NCBI RefSeq assembly: GCF_001761385.1
Contig: NZ_CP017476.1
Coordinates: 2,903,501 to 2,967,500, forward strand
Origin: Hydrogenophaga crassostreae
Lineage (GTDB): Bacteria; Pseudomonadota; Gammaproteobacteria; Burkholderiales; Burkholderiaceae_C
Direction: 5' to 3'
DNA length: 64,000 bases
Positions within the stretch are counted from its first letter, which is position 1; the number at the start of each line of letters is the position of its first letter. The notes under the pieces are model-generated. The model worked only from the letters and a program-made list of their open reading frames with translations, was not told where the DNA came from and searched no databases. Position numbers and translations under genes: made by a program. This document shows, piece after piece, positions 43,185-52,422 of this stretch.

Positions 43185-44575
43185 ACCACAAACTGGCCAT
43201 TGTTGGCGCTGGATGGGCCGGCATGGCCGCTGCTGTGGCTGCCGCCGAGATGGGCGCCACCGTCACGGTATTCGAAGCCACGCACAGGTTGGGAGGACGT
43301 GCACGTTCAATCGATTCAACGGGCTCCGATGGCGTCACACTGACGCTGGACAACGGCCAGCACATTCTCATTGGCGCCTACTCAGAGACGCTGAAACTGA
43401 TGCAGCGGGTAGGCATCGATCCAGAGGAGAGCTTGCTGCGACTGCCACTGGCCATGCCCTACCCGGACGGCAGTGGCCTGCAAACACCGTCCTGGGCTGC
43501 CAACTGGCCTGCCCCCCTCAATGCCGTGGCGGCGATTGCCTCGGCGCGGGGTTGGCACTGGAGCGACAAGCTCGCATTGATGAGAGCATCGCTGGGCTGG
43601 CAACGTGCCAAATTCCAATGCCCGCCGCACCTCACTGTGGCCGAGTTGTGCGCCCAGTTGCCGACCCGGGTTATGAGCGAACTGATCGAACCCCTGTGCG
43701 TATCTGCCCTCAACACGCCGGTTGCCGTATCAAGCGCACAGGTCTTTCTTCGGGTCATGCAAGACGCGCTGTTTGGACAGGGTTTCGCCGGATTTGGTGC
43801 CTCAGACCTCTTGCTGCCGCGAATCGACCTGACGCAACTGTTTCCCGAGGCAGCAGCCCAATGGCTGGAGCGCCACCACGGCGAGCGGGTTCAGGTGCGC
43901 CGGGGAGCCCGCGTACAACAAATCGGCAATGCTGGTCTGCGATGGCTACTGGGCGGCCAGGCCAATGGCAGGTCATTTGATGACGCCTTTGATCAGGTGA
44001 TCTGGGCCACCGCCGCCAGGCCCGCTGCGCGAGCCATGCTTGCCGCCAAGGACATCGCAGCCCCCTCCATGGCAGCGCTGGAGCGTTGGGCGGCAACGGC
44101 CGAGGCACTGCCTTTTACGGCCATCACCACCGTCTACGCCTGGTCACCGGGCGCTCGCCTCAGCGCACCGATGTTCGCCCTTCGCGCATCGCCCAGCGCC
44201 GATCAATCACCGGCCCAGTTTGTCTTCGATCGTGGCCAACTGACGCCGGATGACCCGGGCGCACAAGGCGTATTGGCCTTTGTGGTAAGCGCCAGTGAGG
44301 GGGATCGCGCCGATCTTCAGCAGCGGGTGCTGCGACAGGCGACCAGCCAGCTTGGCCTGAACGCGCTGCGACCACTGCAGACTGTGGTGGAAAAGCGCGC
44401 CACTATTGCCTGCACCCCCGGCCTGTTGCGGCCCGACATGGTGATGGCGCCGGGCCTGTGGGCTGCCGGCGACTATGTGAAGGGACCCTACCCTGCGACG
44501 CTGGAAGGCGCCGTGCGAAGCGGCTTGGCTGCGGCAAAAGCCGCCCAACAGGCCCACGACAACCGCCAAAGTTGA
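43181..44575 (+). CDS. hpnE: Squalene-associated FAD-dependent desaturase HpnE
   Basis: A 464-residue flavin amine oxidoreductase-fold protein. The Rossmann motif IVGAGWAGMAAAVAA lies at the N-terminus, and the C-terminal FAD segment APGLWAAGDYVKGPYPATLEGA is clear. HpnE reduces hydroxysqualene to squalene. Translation must start at the TTG at 43181 inside TTGA, since the flavin motif begins at residue 7 and no ATG precedes it. It is third of the hpnCDE set and follows hpnD directly. Confidence 0.94.
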   Translation: MNHKLAIVGAGWAGMAAAVAAAEMGATVTVFEATHRLGGRARSIDSTGSDGVTLTLDNGQHILIGAYSETLKLMQRVGIDPEESLLRLPLAMPYPDGSGLQTPSWAANWPAPLNAVAAIASARGWHWSDKLALMRASLGWQRAKFQCPPHLTVAELCAQLPTRVMSELIEPLCVSALNTPVAVSSAQVFLRVMQDALFGQGFAGFGASDLLLPRIDLTQLFPEAAAQWLERHHGERVQVRRGARVQQIGNAGLRWLLGGQANGRSFDDAFDQVIWATAARPAARAMLAAKDIAAPSMAALERWAATAEALPFTAITTVYAWSPGARLSAPMFALRASPSADQSPAQFVFDRGQLTPDDPGAQGVLAFVVSASEGDRADLQQRVLRQATSQLGLNALRPLQTVVEKRATIACTPGLLRPDMVMAPGLWAAGDYVKGPYPATLEGAVRSGLAAAKAAQQAHDNRQS

Positions 44576-44691
44576 AATGCCCGACCCGCTCGTATTCTGT
44601 CGAGCAAAAGGCTGGTGTTTGACCTGAAGGCTTGCATCGATGGCCGTAACGTGCGCATCATCATCGGACACGCACTCCGATTGGTCACAAC

Positions 44692-47109
44692 ATGCCCGTC
44701 CAGACCCTATCCCCGCAGCAATTGCGCCTCACAATCGAGCCGGATTCGCTTGGCTTTGTCGACACCACAGAACTGAAATCAGAGCCCTTGCCCTGGATCG
44801 GTCAGGAGCGGGCGCAAAAGGCCGCCCAGTTCGGTCTCTCAATGGCGTTGCCCGGCTACAACCTGTTTGTGCTCGGTGAGGTCGGCAGTGGTCGATCGAC
44901 CTTGCTGCGCGAGCTGACCCAGGCAGTGGCTGCTGAGCGCCCTGTGCCTCCGGACCTGTGCTACCTGCACAATTTCGACGCACCCGAACACCCACGGGCG
45001 CTGCGCATGCCCACCGGACAAGGCCGCGAGCTGCGCCAGCTCATGGTCAACCTGTGCCGCACCATCCAGACTGAAATCCCCCAACGACTGGACAGCGAGG
45101 ACTTCAAGTCGGAAAACGAGCGCATTCAGAACGCCTACAAAACCGAAGAAGCCAAGGCCTACGCCACACTCGATGCGTTTGCAGAAAAACGCCATTTCAA
45201 CCTGTACCGGGACGCGGGGCACCTGGTCTTCACCCTGCTGGGCGAAAACGGCAACTCGCTGACCGAAGCAGAAGCGCGCGCGCTGCCCAAAGAACGCCGG
45301 GCCGAAATCGACCTCGCCGAGCAGGAACTGCGCGAAGCCATCACCCAGTTTCTCGACAAAACCCGCCCGATGTTGCGCGTCATGAACGAAGCGCTGGCAT
45401 CTCTAAGACGGCAGGTGATCAAACCCCTTCTGGACCACGAGCTGCAGGGCATCCGCACCAGTTTGAAAAAACAGATCAAGGACTCCGTCAAGCTGGGCAA
45501 CTATCTCGATCAGGTGGCGCACGACGTGCTGGAAAACCTGGAGTTGTTCATTGCGCTGGACAGCGAGGACGAGGTGCGCCAAGAGGCGCTGCTGGATATG
45601 CTTGCGCGTTACCGGGTGAACGTGGTGGTCGACAACGCCAGCCTCTCGGGCGCGCCGGTGATCGTCGAAGACAACCCGAACACCCATACCCTGTTTGGCA
45701 GCATCGAATACCAGGCCGAAGAAGACGTTCTCATGACCGACTTCACGCGGGTGCGCGCCGGCAGCCTGCTGAAAGCCCATGGAGGCTATCTGATCGTTCA
45801 ACTGGCCGATCTCGCCACCGATGAAGCCGCGTGGCCTCGAATGCGGCGCTATCTCCGCACCGGCAAGGTACAAATCGAAGAGCCTGGCGCCGCGCTCATG
45901 CCCATGGCAGCCGTCTCGATGCGGCCTGAAGCCGTGGATGCAGAGGTCAAGATCATCCTCATCGGCTCTGACGAGCTGTACTACACGCTGATGGAAGCCG
46001 ACCCCGAAGTGGCGCGGAGATTCGGCGTCAAAGTGGATTTTGCCGAAAGCTTCAGCGCCAATGCGAACACACACCGAGCCACTGCGGTTTTCATCGCGCG
46101 CACCTGTCAAAAGCTGGGCTTGCCGCAGTTCACCGCCGGGGCCGCAGCCCGGCTGCTGGAAACCACCCACCGCGAAGTAAACGACCAAACCCGCCAAAGC
46201 GCCCTCTTCGCGCATACCGAAAACCTGTTGGCCGAAAGCGCCACGCTGTGCCGCCAGCGCGGCGGTCAACTGGTCGAGCGCCATGACGTGGATGCCGCCC
46301 TGGCCGCCCGCCGCATGCGCCACGATTACCCGGAACAACGCCTGCTCGAATCGATTCAAGAAGGGGTGCGCCTGATTTCAACCCAGGGCGAGCGGGTGGG
46401 CCAGCTCAACGGCCTCACCCAGATCGATCTCGGTGATTGGCGGTTTGGCCTGCCGATTCGGGTCACAGCCCGAACGCATGCCGGCGACGAGGGTCTGCTC
46501 AACATCGCCCGGGAGGTAGAAATGTCGGGCCCCATCCACGACAAAGGCGTCTTGATCCTGCACGGTTACCTGAGTGCGCTGTTTGGCCATCTGGCGCCTT
46601 TGGCTTTGAACGCATCGGTGGTTTTTGAACAGGAATACAGCGGTGTGGAAGGCGACTCGGCCTCTTGCGCCGAGCTGTTCGCGCTGCTGTCTTCATTGGC
46701 CAATGCACCACTTGACCAGGGCATTGCCGTGACCGGGGCACTGAATCAGCATGGAGATGTGCTGCCCGTGGGAGGGCTCAATGAAAAAATCGAAGGCTGG
46801 TACCGCGTTTGTCTCTCGGCTGGCCTGAATGGCCGGCAAGGGGTGCTGATCCCTGCCCGCAATGCGTCCCACCTGATGCTGGAACCAGAAGTGGTGGCCG
46901 CTGTCGAGGCAGGCCAGTTTCACGTCTACACGGCCGGGCATGTTCTCGAGGGGCTCGAATTGCTAGCCGGGAACCTCCAACCTGCCGACAGAGCCGATAC
47001 CAGCAGCCCGTCTGAAGCCCTGCTGGCCCGTGCCGGGCATACCCTGACTGGCTACCGTCGGGCTTGCCAGGAGGCCAGGCCCAACGGATCCAGGGACAAG
47101 CAACCATGA
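44692..47109 (+). CDS. Lon-like AAA protease with Arg in the Walker A position
   Basis: An 805-residue protein with an ATPase region and a C-terminal S16 protease domain, related to the LonB/AAA_32 group (P. aeruginosa AsrA and E. coli YcbZ are characterised relatives). Walker A reads GEVGSGRST (62-70), so the usual lysine is Arg68; I believe this variant occurs widely in the group. Helical coiled-coil residues span about 130-300. The protease has Ser656 (EGDSAS) and Lys699, 43 apart as in Lon. It may assist heat-shock or antibiotic-stress proteolysis. No strong ribosome site precedes the ATG. Confidence 0.88.
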   Translation: MPVQTLSPQQLRLTIEPDSLGFVDTTELKSEPLPWIGQERAQKAAQFGLSMALPGYNLFVLGEVGSGRSTLLRELTQAVAAERPVPPDLCYLHNFDAPEHPRALRMPTGQGRELRQLMVNLCRTIQTEIPQRLDSEDFKSENERIQNAYKTEEAKAYATLDAFAEKRHFNLYRDAGHLVFTLLGENGNSLTEAEARALPKERRAEIDLAEQELREAITQFLDKTRPMLRVMNEALASLRRQVIKPLLDHELQGIRTSLKKQIKDSVKLGNYLDQVAHDVLENLELFIALDSEDEVRQEALLDMLARYRVNVVVDNASLSGAPVIVEDNPNTHTLFGSIEYQAEEDVLMTDFTRVRAGSLLKAHGGYLIVQLADLATDEAAWPRMRRYLRTGKVQIEEPGAALMPMAAVSMRPEAVDAEVKIILIGSDELYYTLMEADPEVARRFGVKVDFAESFSANANTHRATAVFIARTCQKLGLPQFTAGAAARLLETTHREVNDQTRQSALFAHTENLLAESATLCRQRGGQLVERHDVDAALAARRMRHDYPEQRLLESIQEGVRLISTQGERVGQLNGLTQIDLGDWRFGLPIRVTARTHAGDEGLLNIAREVEMSGPIHDKGVLILHGYLSALFGHLAPLALNASVVFEQEYSGVEGDSASCAELFALLSSLANAPLDQGIAVTGALNQHGDVLPVGGLNEKIEGWYRVCLSAGLNGRQGVLIPARNASHLMLEPEVVAAVEAGQFHVYTAGHVLEGLELLAGNLQPADRADTSSPSEALLARAGHTLTGYRRACQEARPNGSRDKQP

Positions 47110-47228
47110 ACGAACGCCCCGCTCAAGAAACAACCTGAAAAAGGCTTCGATTGCTGGGAATTTTTTCGGCCTTTAAACTTCTCACTATTGGATTATTGTT
47201 TCATCTTAGAGAATAGGAGCTTTGCTGC

Positions 47229-47684
47229 ATGTTTGGAGTACCCACCCTTCGCCCGTTTTTGACCGCTGCCGTCCTGTGCCTTGCGGCACTGTCCAGTGCA
47301 AATGCCCAGAGCATGATCAGTGTGAAAGGCAGCACCGTCAACATGCGCACCAAGCCCACCACGGCTTCGGAAATCATGTGGGAATTGAAGAGGGGCTACC
47401 CCCTCAAAGTACTGCAACGCAAGGGGCGGTGGCTGCAGGTGGTCGACTTTGAAGGTGACCGCGGTTGGGTCGCGCGTTCATTGACGGGCAAAACGCCCCA
47501 CTATGTCGTGAAGTCAAAAACAGCCAATATGCGCAGTGGTCCGGGAACGAACAACCGCATTGTGGGCAAAGCCCAATACGGCGACCTCATGCGCACGCGA
47601 GCCAAACGGTCCGGCTGGGCGCAGGTTCAAAGCGCCGATGGCAAGAAGGGCTGGATTTCTCAAAAACTGCTCTGGGGCTTCTGA
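47229..47684 (+). CDS. Secreted protein with two bacterial SH3 domains
   Basis: A 151-residue protein with a signal peptide ending ANAQS near residue 27. Two SH3b repeats follow: about 28-83 (KGSTVNMRTKPTTASEI...GWVARS) and 91-150 (KSKTANMRSGPGTNNRI...GWISQK). Such domains commonly bind peptidoglycan or a protein partner in the periplasm. TAGGAG precedes the ATG and a strong terminator follows. It is a separate unit from the Lon-like gene 120 bases upstream. Confidence 0.9.
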   Translation: MFGVPTLRPFLTAAVLCLAALSSANAQSMISVKGSTVNMRTKPTTASEIMWELKRGYPLKVLQRKGRWLQVVDFEGDRGWVARSLTGKTPHYVVKSKTANMRSGPGTNNRIVGKAQYGDLMRTRAKRSGWAQVQSADGKKGWISQKLLWGF

Positions 47685-47711
47685 AGCACACCCGCTGCGA
47701 TCAGATCCACG

Positions 47712-47744
47712 AAAAAAGGCAGGCCACCGGCCTGCCTTTTTTTT
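47712..47744. terminator. Bidirectional terminator between the SH3 gene and proV
   Basis: A stem of at least 8 bp (AGGCAGGCC / GGCCTGCCT) around ACC is flanked by A on the left and eight T on the right, so both strands end in a T run. It serves the SH3 gene (plus) and the proXWV operon (minus). Confidence 0.93.
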
Positions 47745-47762
47745 CGCCAGCATCGCCAGTGG

Positions 47763-48866
47763 TCAGTAGTTTGCGGCTGTTGCGACTTCCGCATCCGCAT
47801 CCAACTCTGGCTTGGGCGGCACAATGGCGCCGATGATGTCGTTCATTGTGATCACGCCCAGATGCTTGCCCTTGGAGGTCACCACGTTCGCCGCCTCGAT
47901 GTTGTCCACCGTGAGCAAACGCGCAGCCTCTTCGATCACCAGGCTGGGGTCCACATCCGGACCATCCACGCGAGCGCCTGGCTGCATCAGCGTGCGGCAA
48001 CGGATCACACGGCCACGGTTCACATGCTGAACAAAGCTCTCGATGTAATCATCGGCCGGCTTCAACACAATCTCCTGCCCCGTGCCCTGCTGCACCACTT
48101 CACCATCACGAAGAACGGCAATCTTGTCACCCAGGCGCAGCGCCTCGTCCAGATCGTGGGTGATAAAGACGATGGTCTTGCCGATCTCTTGCTGCAAATC
48201 AAGCAACACGCTTTGCATGTCGCTTCGAATCAGCGGATCCAGCGCGGAAAACGCCTCGTCCATCAACAAGATCGGTGCATCGTTGGACAACGCACGGGCC
48301 AGGCCCACACGTTGCTGCATACCGCCTGAGAGCTGGTTCGGGTAGTTGTCCTCGTAGCCTTTCAGGCCCACGCGCTCGATCCACCTCATGGAGCGTTCGC
48401 GGCGCTTCTTGCTAGAGACGCCCTGCACTTCCAGCCCGTACTCGGCGTTTTCCAGCACCGTGTAGTGCGGGAACAGTGCGAACTTCTGAAACACCATCGC
48501 CGTCTTCTCGCGGCGAAAACGCAGCAACTCGCTGTGGTTCATCTTCACCACATCCTCGCTGCCCGCAATCACCTCGCCCGCGGTGGGCTCGATCAAACGG
48601 TTGATGTGGCGAATCAGTGTGCTCTTGCCCGAGCCCGACAAACCCATCACCACCTGAATGCCACCGGCGGGCATGTCGATGTTGATGTCGCGCAAACCCA
48701 GCACATGACCGTGGTCATCGCGCAGTTCCTGCTTGGTCATGCCATTTTGAACGCGCTCCAGAAATTGATCCGGGGTGGGACCAAAAATCTTGTAGAGCTT
48801 GCGAATCGAAATCCCGATGCTGTTGGTATCAGGCGCTGTCGTTGTAGAAGTCACTTGATCAACCAT
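47763..48866 (-). CDS. proV: Glycine betaine/proline-type ABC transporter, ATP-binding subunit
   Basis: A 367-residue ABC ATPase of the quaternary amine type. Walker A is GLSGSGKST, the signature LSGGMQQRVGLARAL, Walker B LLMDEAFSALD, and a C-terminal CBS region (about 280-350; VVTSKGKHLGVI) as in ProV/OpuA ATPases that sense osmolarity. The ATG at 48866 has GGAGG and overlaps the permease stop by eight bases (ATGGTTGA). It energises uptake of an osmoprotectant or choline-like compound. Confidence 0.93.
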   Translation of the reverse strand: MVDQVTSTTTAPDTNSIGISIRKLYKIFGPTPDQFLERVQNGMTKQELRDDHGHVLGLRDINIDMPAGGIQVVMGLSGSGKSTLIRHINRLIEPTAGEVIAGSEDVVKMNHSELLRFRREKTAMVFQKFALFPHYTVLENAEYGLEVQGVSSKKRRERSMRWIERVGLKGYEDNYPNQLSGGMQQRVGLARALSNDAPILLMDEAFSALDPLIRSDMQSVLLDLQQEIGKTIVFITHDLDEALRLGDKIAVLRDGEVVQQGTGQEIVLKPADDYIESFVQHVNRGRVIRCRTLMQPGARVDGPDVDPSLVIEEAARLLTVDNIEAANVVTSKGKHLGVITMNDIIGAIVPPKPELDADAEVATAANY

Positions 48867-49746
48867 GGACCACCTCCAAGTGTTTTTGCAGGCGCTTGCC
48901 GTAGGCTTGCGACACGCGGTCAAAGATGATGGCGATGCCTACGATGGCCAGGCCATTGAACACACCCATGGTGAAGTACTGATTGGAAATCGCCTTCAGC
49001 ACAGGCTGGCCCAGGCCTTGCACACCAATCATGGAAGCCACCACCACCATGGCCAGCGACAACATGATGGTCTGGTTCACGCCGGCCATGATGGTCGGTA
49101 ATGCCAAGGGCAGCTGCACCTTGCTCATTTTTTGCCATGTCGAAGCACCAAAGGCGTCAGCGGCCTCCAGCAAGTCGGTATCCACCAGGCGAATGCCCAG
49201 GTTGGTGAACCGGATCACCGGCGGAATCGCGTAGATCACCACAGCCAGCAAGCCGGGCACCCGACCAATACCCAGCAGCATCACCACCGGAATCAGGTAC
49301 ACGAAACTCGGCATGGTCTGCATCACGTCCAGCGAGGGGAGTACGATTTTTTGCAAACGGTCCCAGCGGCTCATTGCGATGCCAATGGGGAGACCGATCG
49401 CCAAAGCAACCACCGTGCAAACGAAAATCATCGACACCGTCTTCATGGTGTCGTCCCACATGCCAAAGTAGCCAATGGCCATCAGGGTCAAGATCGTGCC
49501 CACGACGATTTTGATCGAGCGTGAACCCAGCCAGGCGATCAGCGCAATGGCAGCGACCACCAAGGGCCAGGGTGATTGTGTGAGCAACCGTTCCGAGAAA
49601 AGCAAGAAGTCGCGCAGCGGGTCAAACATGCGTTCGATCGCCTCGCCGTATTCACGGGTAAATCCACGGAAGACACCGTCGATGGTGCGACGCATCGCAC
49701 TCAACTGCTCCGAGCCCAAAGAGGGAAATTCATTCAGCCAAGACAT
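48859..49746 (-). CDS. proW: Glycine betaine/proline-type ABC transporter, permease
   Basis: A 295-residue permease with about six helices. The coupling segment near residue 200 (EAADAFGASTWQKMSKVQLPLALP) carries the EAA loop contacting the ATPase. The N-terminal soluble region of about 40 residues, with FDPLRDFL, is typical of ProW. The ATG at 49746 has AGGAG upstream. It lies between proX and proV in a minus-strand operon. Confidence 0.92.
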   Translation of the reverse strand: MSWLNEFPSLGSEQLSAMRRTIDGVFRGFTREYGEAIERMFDPLRDFLLFSERLLTQSPWPLVVAAIALIAWLGSRSIKIVVGTILTLMAIGYFGMWDDTMKTVSMIFVCTVVALAIGLPIGIAMSRWDRLQKIVLPSLDVMQTMPSFVYLIPVVMLLGIGRVPGLLAVVIYAIPPVIRFTNLGIRLVDTDLLEAADAFGASTWQKMSKVQLPLALPTIMAGVNQTIMLSLAMVVVASMIGVQGLGQPVLKAISNQYFTMGVFNGLAIVGIAIIFDRVSQAYGKRLQKHLEVVHG

Positions 49747-49865
49747 ATGGCTCCTTGTTTTGGAAATAGAAATGGCGACATGAAACCCCGCAAACGGGAT
49801 CCCTGTCGCCACGCGATGCCCCCGTCAAGCAGACGGGTGCTGATCGTAATCAAGTTTCAACCGAT

Positions 49866-50921
49866 TCAGAGACCTGCCTTGATTTTTTCCGCCACGTCGG
49901 CGGGCACCCACGAAGACCACACTTCTGGCTGTGTCTTCAGGAAGTGCATGGCACCATCGGCACCGGTGGCCTGGTTGTCGCTCATCCACGACAACAAACC
50001 GTTCACCGTGTCGTTGCCCCAAGCACGGGTCTTCAGGTAATCAACAGCAGGGCCGCCGGCTTTCTGGAAGCGATCGGTGACCACGGTGTAAACCTCAGAC
50101 TTGGCCCAGTCGTTCTTGACCGGCTTGTCGCAGTCGGCCACGGCATTGCACTTCTCCCAGGCTTCTTTGTCGTGTGGCACACCGGCATCCAGCTTGACCA
50201 TCTCGTACTTGCCGAGAATGGAGGTGGGCGCCCAGTAATAGCCGAGCCAACCTTCTTTGCGTTCATAAGCCTTGGCAATCGAGCCGTCCAGGCCAGCAGC
50301 GGAGCCGGTGTCAACCAACACGAAGCCGTTCTTTTCGCCTTCCCAAGCCTTGAACGCGTTGTCCGTGCTCAATTGGCAGTTCCAGCCGGACGGGCAGTTG
50401 TGCACAGCGCCCTTGCCCTTGTTCTCCGACGATGGGAACAACTCTGGGTGCTTCAAGGCATCTTCAATGGTTTTGATTTCGGGGTTGGCATCGATCACGT
50501 ACTTGGGGACCCAGAAGCCTTCAACGCCACCGTCGGTCAGCGACAGGGCACCGTAGTGCAGCTTGCCTTCTTTCACAGCGGCATCCAGCGGCTCACGCAC
50601 CGCGTTCACCCAGGCTTCAGGCGCCACGTCGGGCTGGCCTTTTTCCATCATGGCGGTGAGCGTTGGCATCGTGTCACCAGGCACCAGTTCCACTTCGCAG
50701 CCGTATCCCTTGGTCAGGATGATGTCGTCGATATTGGCCAGCACTTCGGCCGACTGCCAGTTCATGTTGGCAACCGTGACCTTGCCACAAGCTTGTGCGG
50801 CAGCTTCTGCAACAGGTGCTGCGGCAGGTGCTTCAATGGCAGCTTCTTCTTTTTTGCCGCAGGCGGCCAGCAGAGAGGCCGAGGCGATCAGCGCCAGGGC
50901 AATTTTGGTGGTGTTTTTCAT
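49866..50921 (-). CDS. proX: Glycine betaine/proline-type ABC transporter, binding lipoprotein
   Basis: A 351-residue OpuAC-type binding protein. The signal peptide ends in a lipobox LLAAC (cysteine near residue 21), then an Ala/Glu-rich linker, so this ProX is probably tethered to a membrane instead of free in the periplasm, as in E. coli. The ligand domain begins KVTVANMNWQSAEV, with aromatic residues suited to a quaternary amine box. GGAGA precedes the ATG at 50921. It heads the X-W-V operon. Confidence 0.92.
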   Translation of the reverse strand: MKNTTKIALALIASASLLAACGKKEEAAIEAPAAAPVAEAAAQACGKVTVANMNWQSAEVLANIDDIILTKGYGCEVELVPGDTMPTLTAMMEKGQPDVAPEAWVNAVREPLDAAVKEGKLHYGALSLTDGGVEGFWVPKYVIDANPEIKTIEDALKHPELFPSSENKGKGAVHNCPSGWNCQLSTDNAFKAWEGEKNGFVLVDTGSAAGLDGSIAKAYERKEGWLGYYWAPTSILGKYEMVKLDAGVPHDKEAWEKCNAVADCDKPVKNDWAKSEVYTVVTDRFQKAGGPAVDYLKTRAWGNDTVNGLLSWMSDNQATGADGAMHFLKTQPEVWSSWVPADVAEKIKAGL

Positions 50922-51069
50922 TGATTTCTCCGTCATTTCAAAAATGGGCCCGCTGGGCAAATGGCCAGCGGAAAGAATATTTCAATCCAGAAAGCAGGAA
51001 AGTGCATCCACACCTTTCAACTGCTTACAACACGTAACTTATAGCACGCAGGATTGACATCAGCCTCCG

Positions 51070-51098
51070 ATTATATTGTTTTTGATATCAGAATGCAA
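51070..51098 (-). promoter_or_regulatory. Candidate promoter of proXWV
   Basis: A minus-strand TATAAT (51075-51070) has TTGCAT (51098-51093) 17 bases upstream, giving a start near 51063 and a leader of about 141 bases. The region 51040-51120 is strongly AT-rich compared with its surroundings. Confidence 0.55.
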
Positions 51099-51149
51099 AT
51101 CAAACATTGAATTTCATATAACGCAATCCGGAAGCGTCTTCTCTTGCGC

Positions 51150-51818
51150 TCAGCGATCGGCCGCGATGGCTTTGACCGCCACGTGGGCTGGCCGCTCGAT
51201 ACAGCGCACGATCCACGCATGGGTCAGCGGATGGGCCGACATCAACTCGCGCGCGGGCCGAGCCCAATTCAGCACGCTCGCCACACACACATCGGCCACG
51301 GTGAAGCGCTGCGCTGCCAAGAAGAGCGCGCCCTCGCGTTGTTGTGCCGCCAGATGCTGCTCGATCACCCGCAATGGAACGGCCAAGCGCCGCTCGGCTG
51401 CCTCGGCCAGCTCCGGCTTGCGCCGCTGCGCCGGCATCACCATGCGGTGCATGAGCACGCTGAGCGCATCACTTTCCACCTCGGTGACCGCCCAGAAGCT
51501 CCAGCGCAGGGCCTCGGCGTCCTCCTTCGGGGTAGCGGGTGTGATGCTTTTGCCATCGGCCTGGCCGTGGTGGCGCGCGACATACAAGGCACAGGCCATG
51601 CTTTCCCAGACAACCACTTCGCCACCCTGCTCCCCAGGCCGCTGATCGACGACCACTGGAATATGGCCGTTGGGATTGATCGCCAGGAAGTCGGGCGAGC
51701 GCGTTGCCCCGCCCTGGTAGGCCATGTTCACGTGTTTGAAATCGACTCCCAGCTCCGTTGCGGCCCACAAAGGACGCACGGCGCGGGATGCGGCAATGCC
51801 GTAAATGGTGAGACTCAT
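51150..51818 (-). CDS. Glutathione S-transferase family protein
   Basis: A 222-residue GST: an N-terminal thioredoxin-like domain (IYGIAASRAVRPLW, then NPNGHIPVV with the cis-proline and glutathione-binding strand) and a C-terminal helical domain including FTVADVCVASVLNW. The active-site residue is probably the Ser in ASRAVR. The substrate is unknown. It follows the FMN reductase gene by 24 bases on the same strand and may form an operon with it and the HAD gene. Confidence 0.9.
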   Translation of the reverse strand: MSLTIYGIAASRAVRPLWAATELGVDFKHVNMAYQGGATRSPDFLAINPNGHIPVVVDQRPGEQGGEVVVWESMACALYVARHHGQADGKSITPATPKEDAEALRWSFWAVTEVESDALSVLMHRMVMPAQRRKPELAEAAERRLAVPLRVIEQHLAAQQREGALFLAAQRFTVADVCVASVLNWARPARELMSAHPLTHAWIVRCIERPAHVAVKAIAADR

Positions 51819-51842
51819 GGGGAACCGGTTCAATGGTTGAGG

Positions 51843-52406
51843 TTAACGACTCTGATAGGGACTCGCGGGATCAGCGCCCCGATGATTTGACGCAACGCCT
51901 TCAGCCAACGCCTGCAAAATCGCGCGGATCGCAGGCGCCCACTCGGGCGAGTTGACCATGGCCTCTTCGTCCAGGTGGGCACCGAGCAAAGGCAACGACA
52001 CCGACGCCGGTTCCACCACGTGTGCAGCCATGGTTGTGAGGGTTTCCCGCAGCGCAGCATCTGCATGATGTGCCCGTGGCGAGGTGTTGATCACCGCCAC
52101 CGGTTTGAAAGCGAAGGGTTCGAAGCTGACCAGCCAGTCCAGCGCATTCTTGATGGTGCCAGTGACGCCGTGGGCATATTCAGGGCTGGCGAAAATCAAG
52201 GCATCGGCTTGAGCCACCGCGTGCCACAAACGCCGAACCGCCTCCCCGGGCTGGTCCAGGTGATCTGGGTTGAACAGCGGCAACTCACCCAGAACGGCAC
52301 AAAGCTGCACATCAATTGGGGTCGGCGCCAGCCTTTTGGCGGCGCGCAACATCGCACTGTTGACGGATTCGCGCCGCAAACTGCCGGACAAAGCAAGAAA
52401 CTGCAT
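51843..52406 (-). CDS. NADPH-dependent FMN reductase family protein
   Basis: A 187-residue flavodoxin-like protein. LSGSLRRESVNSAML and SPEYAHGVTGTIKNALDW are the FMN-phosphate and flavin-ring binding motifs of the FMN_red (azoreductase/ArsH-like) family. It reduces FMN or quinone-like compounds using NAD(P)H. It lies between a HAD phosphatase gene and a GST gene on the minus strand with gaps of 16 and 24 bases. Confidence 0.9.
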   Translation of the reverse strand: MQFLALSGSLRRESVNSAMLRAAKRLAPTPIDVQLCAVLGELPLFNPDHLDQPGEAVRRLWHAVAQADALIFASPEYAHGVTGTIKNALDWLVSFEPFAFKPVAVINTSPRAHHADAALRETLTTMAAHVVEPASVSLPLLGAHLDEEAMVNSPEWAPAIRAILQALAEGVASNHRGADPASPYQSR

Positions 52407-52422
52407 CGCAGGTTCTCGCTGT

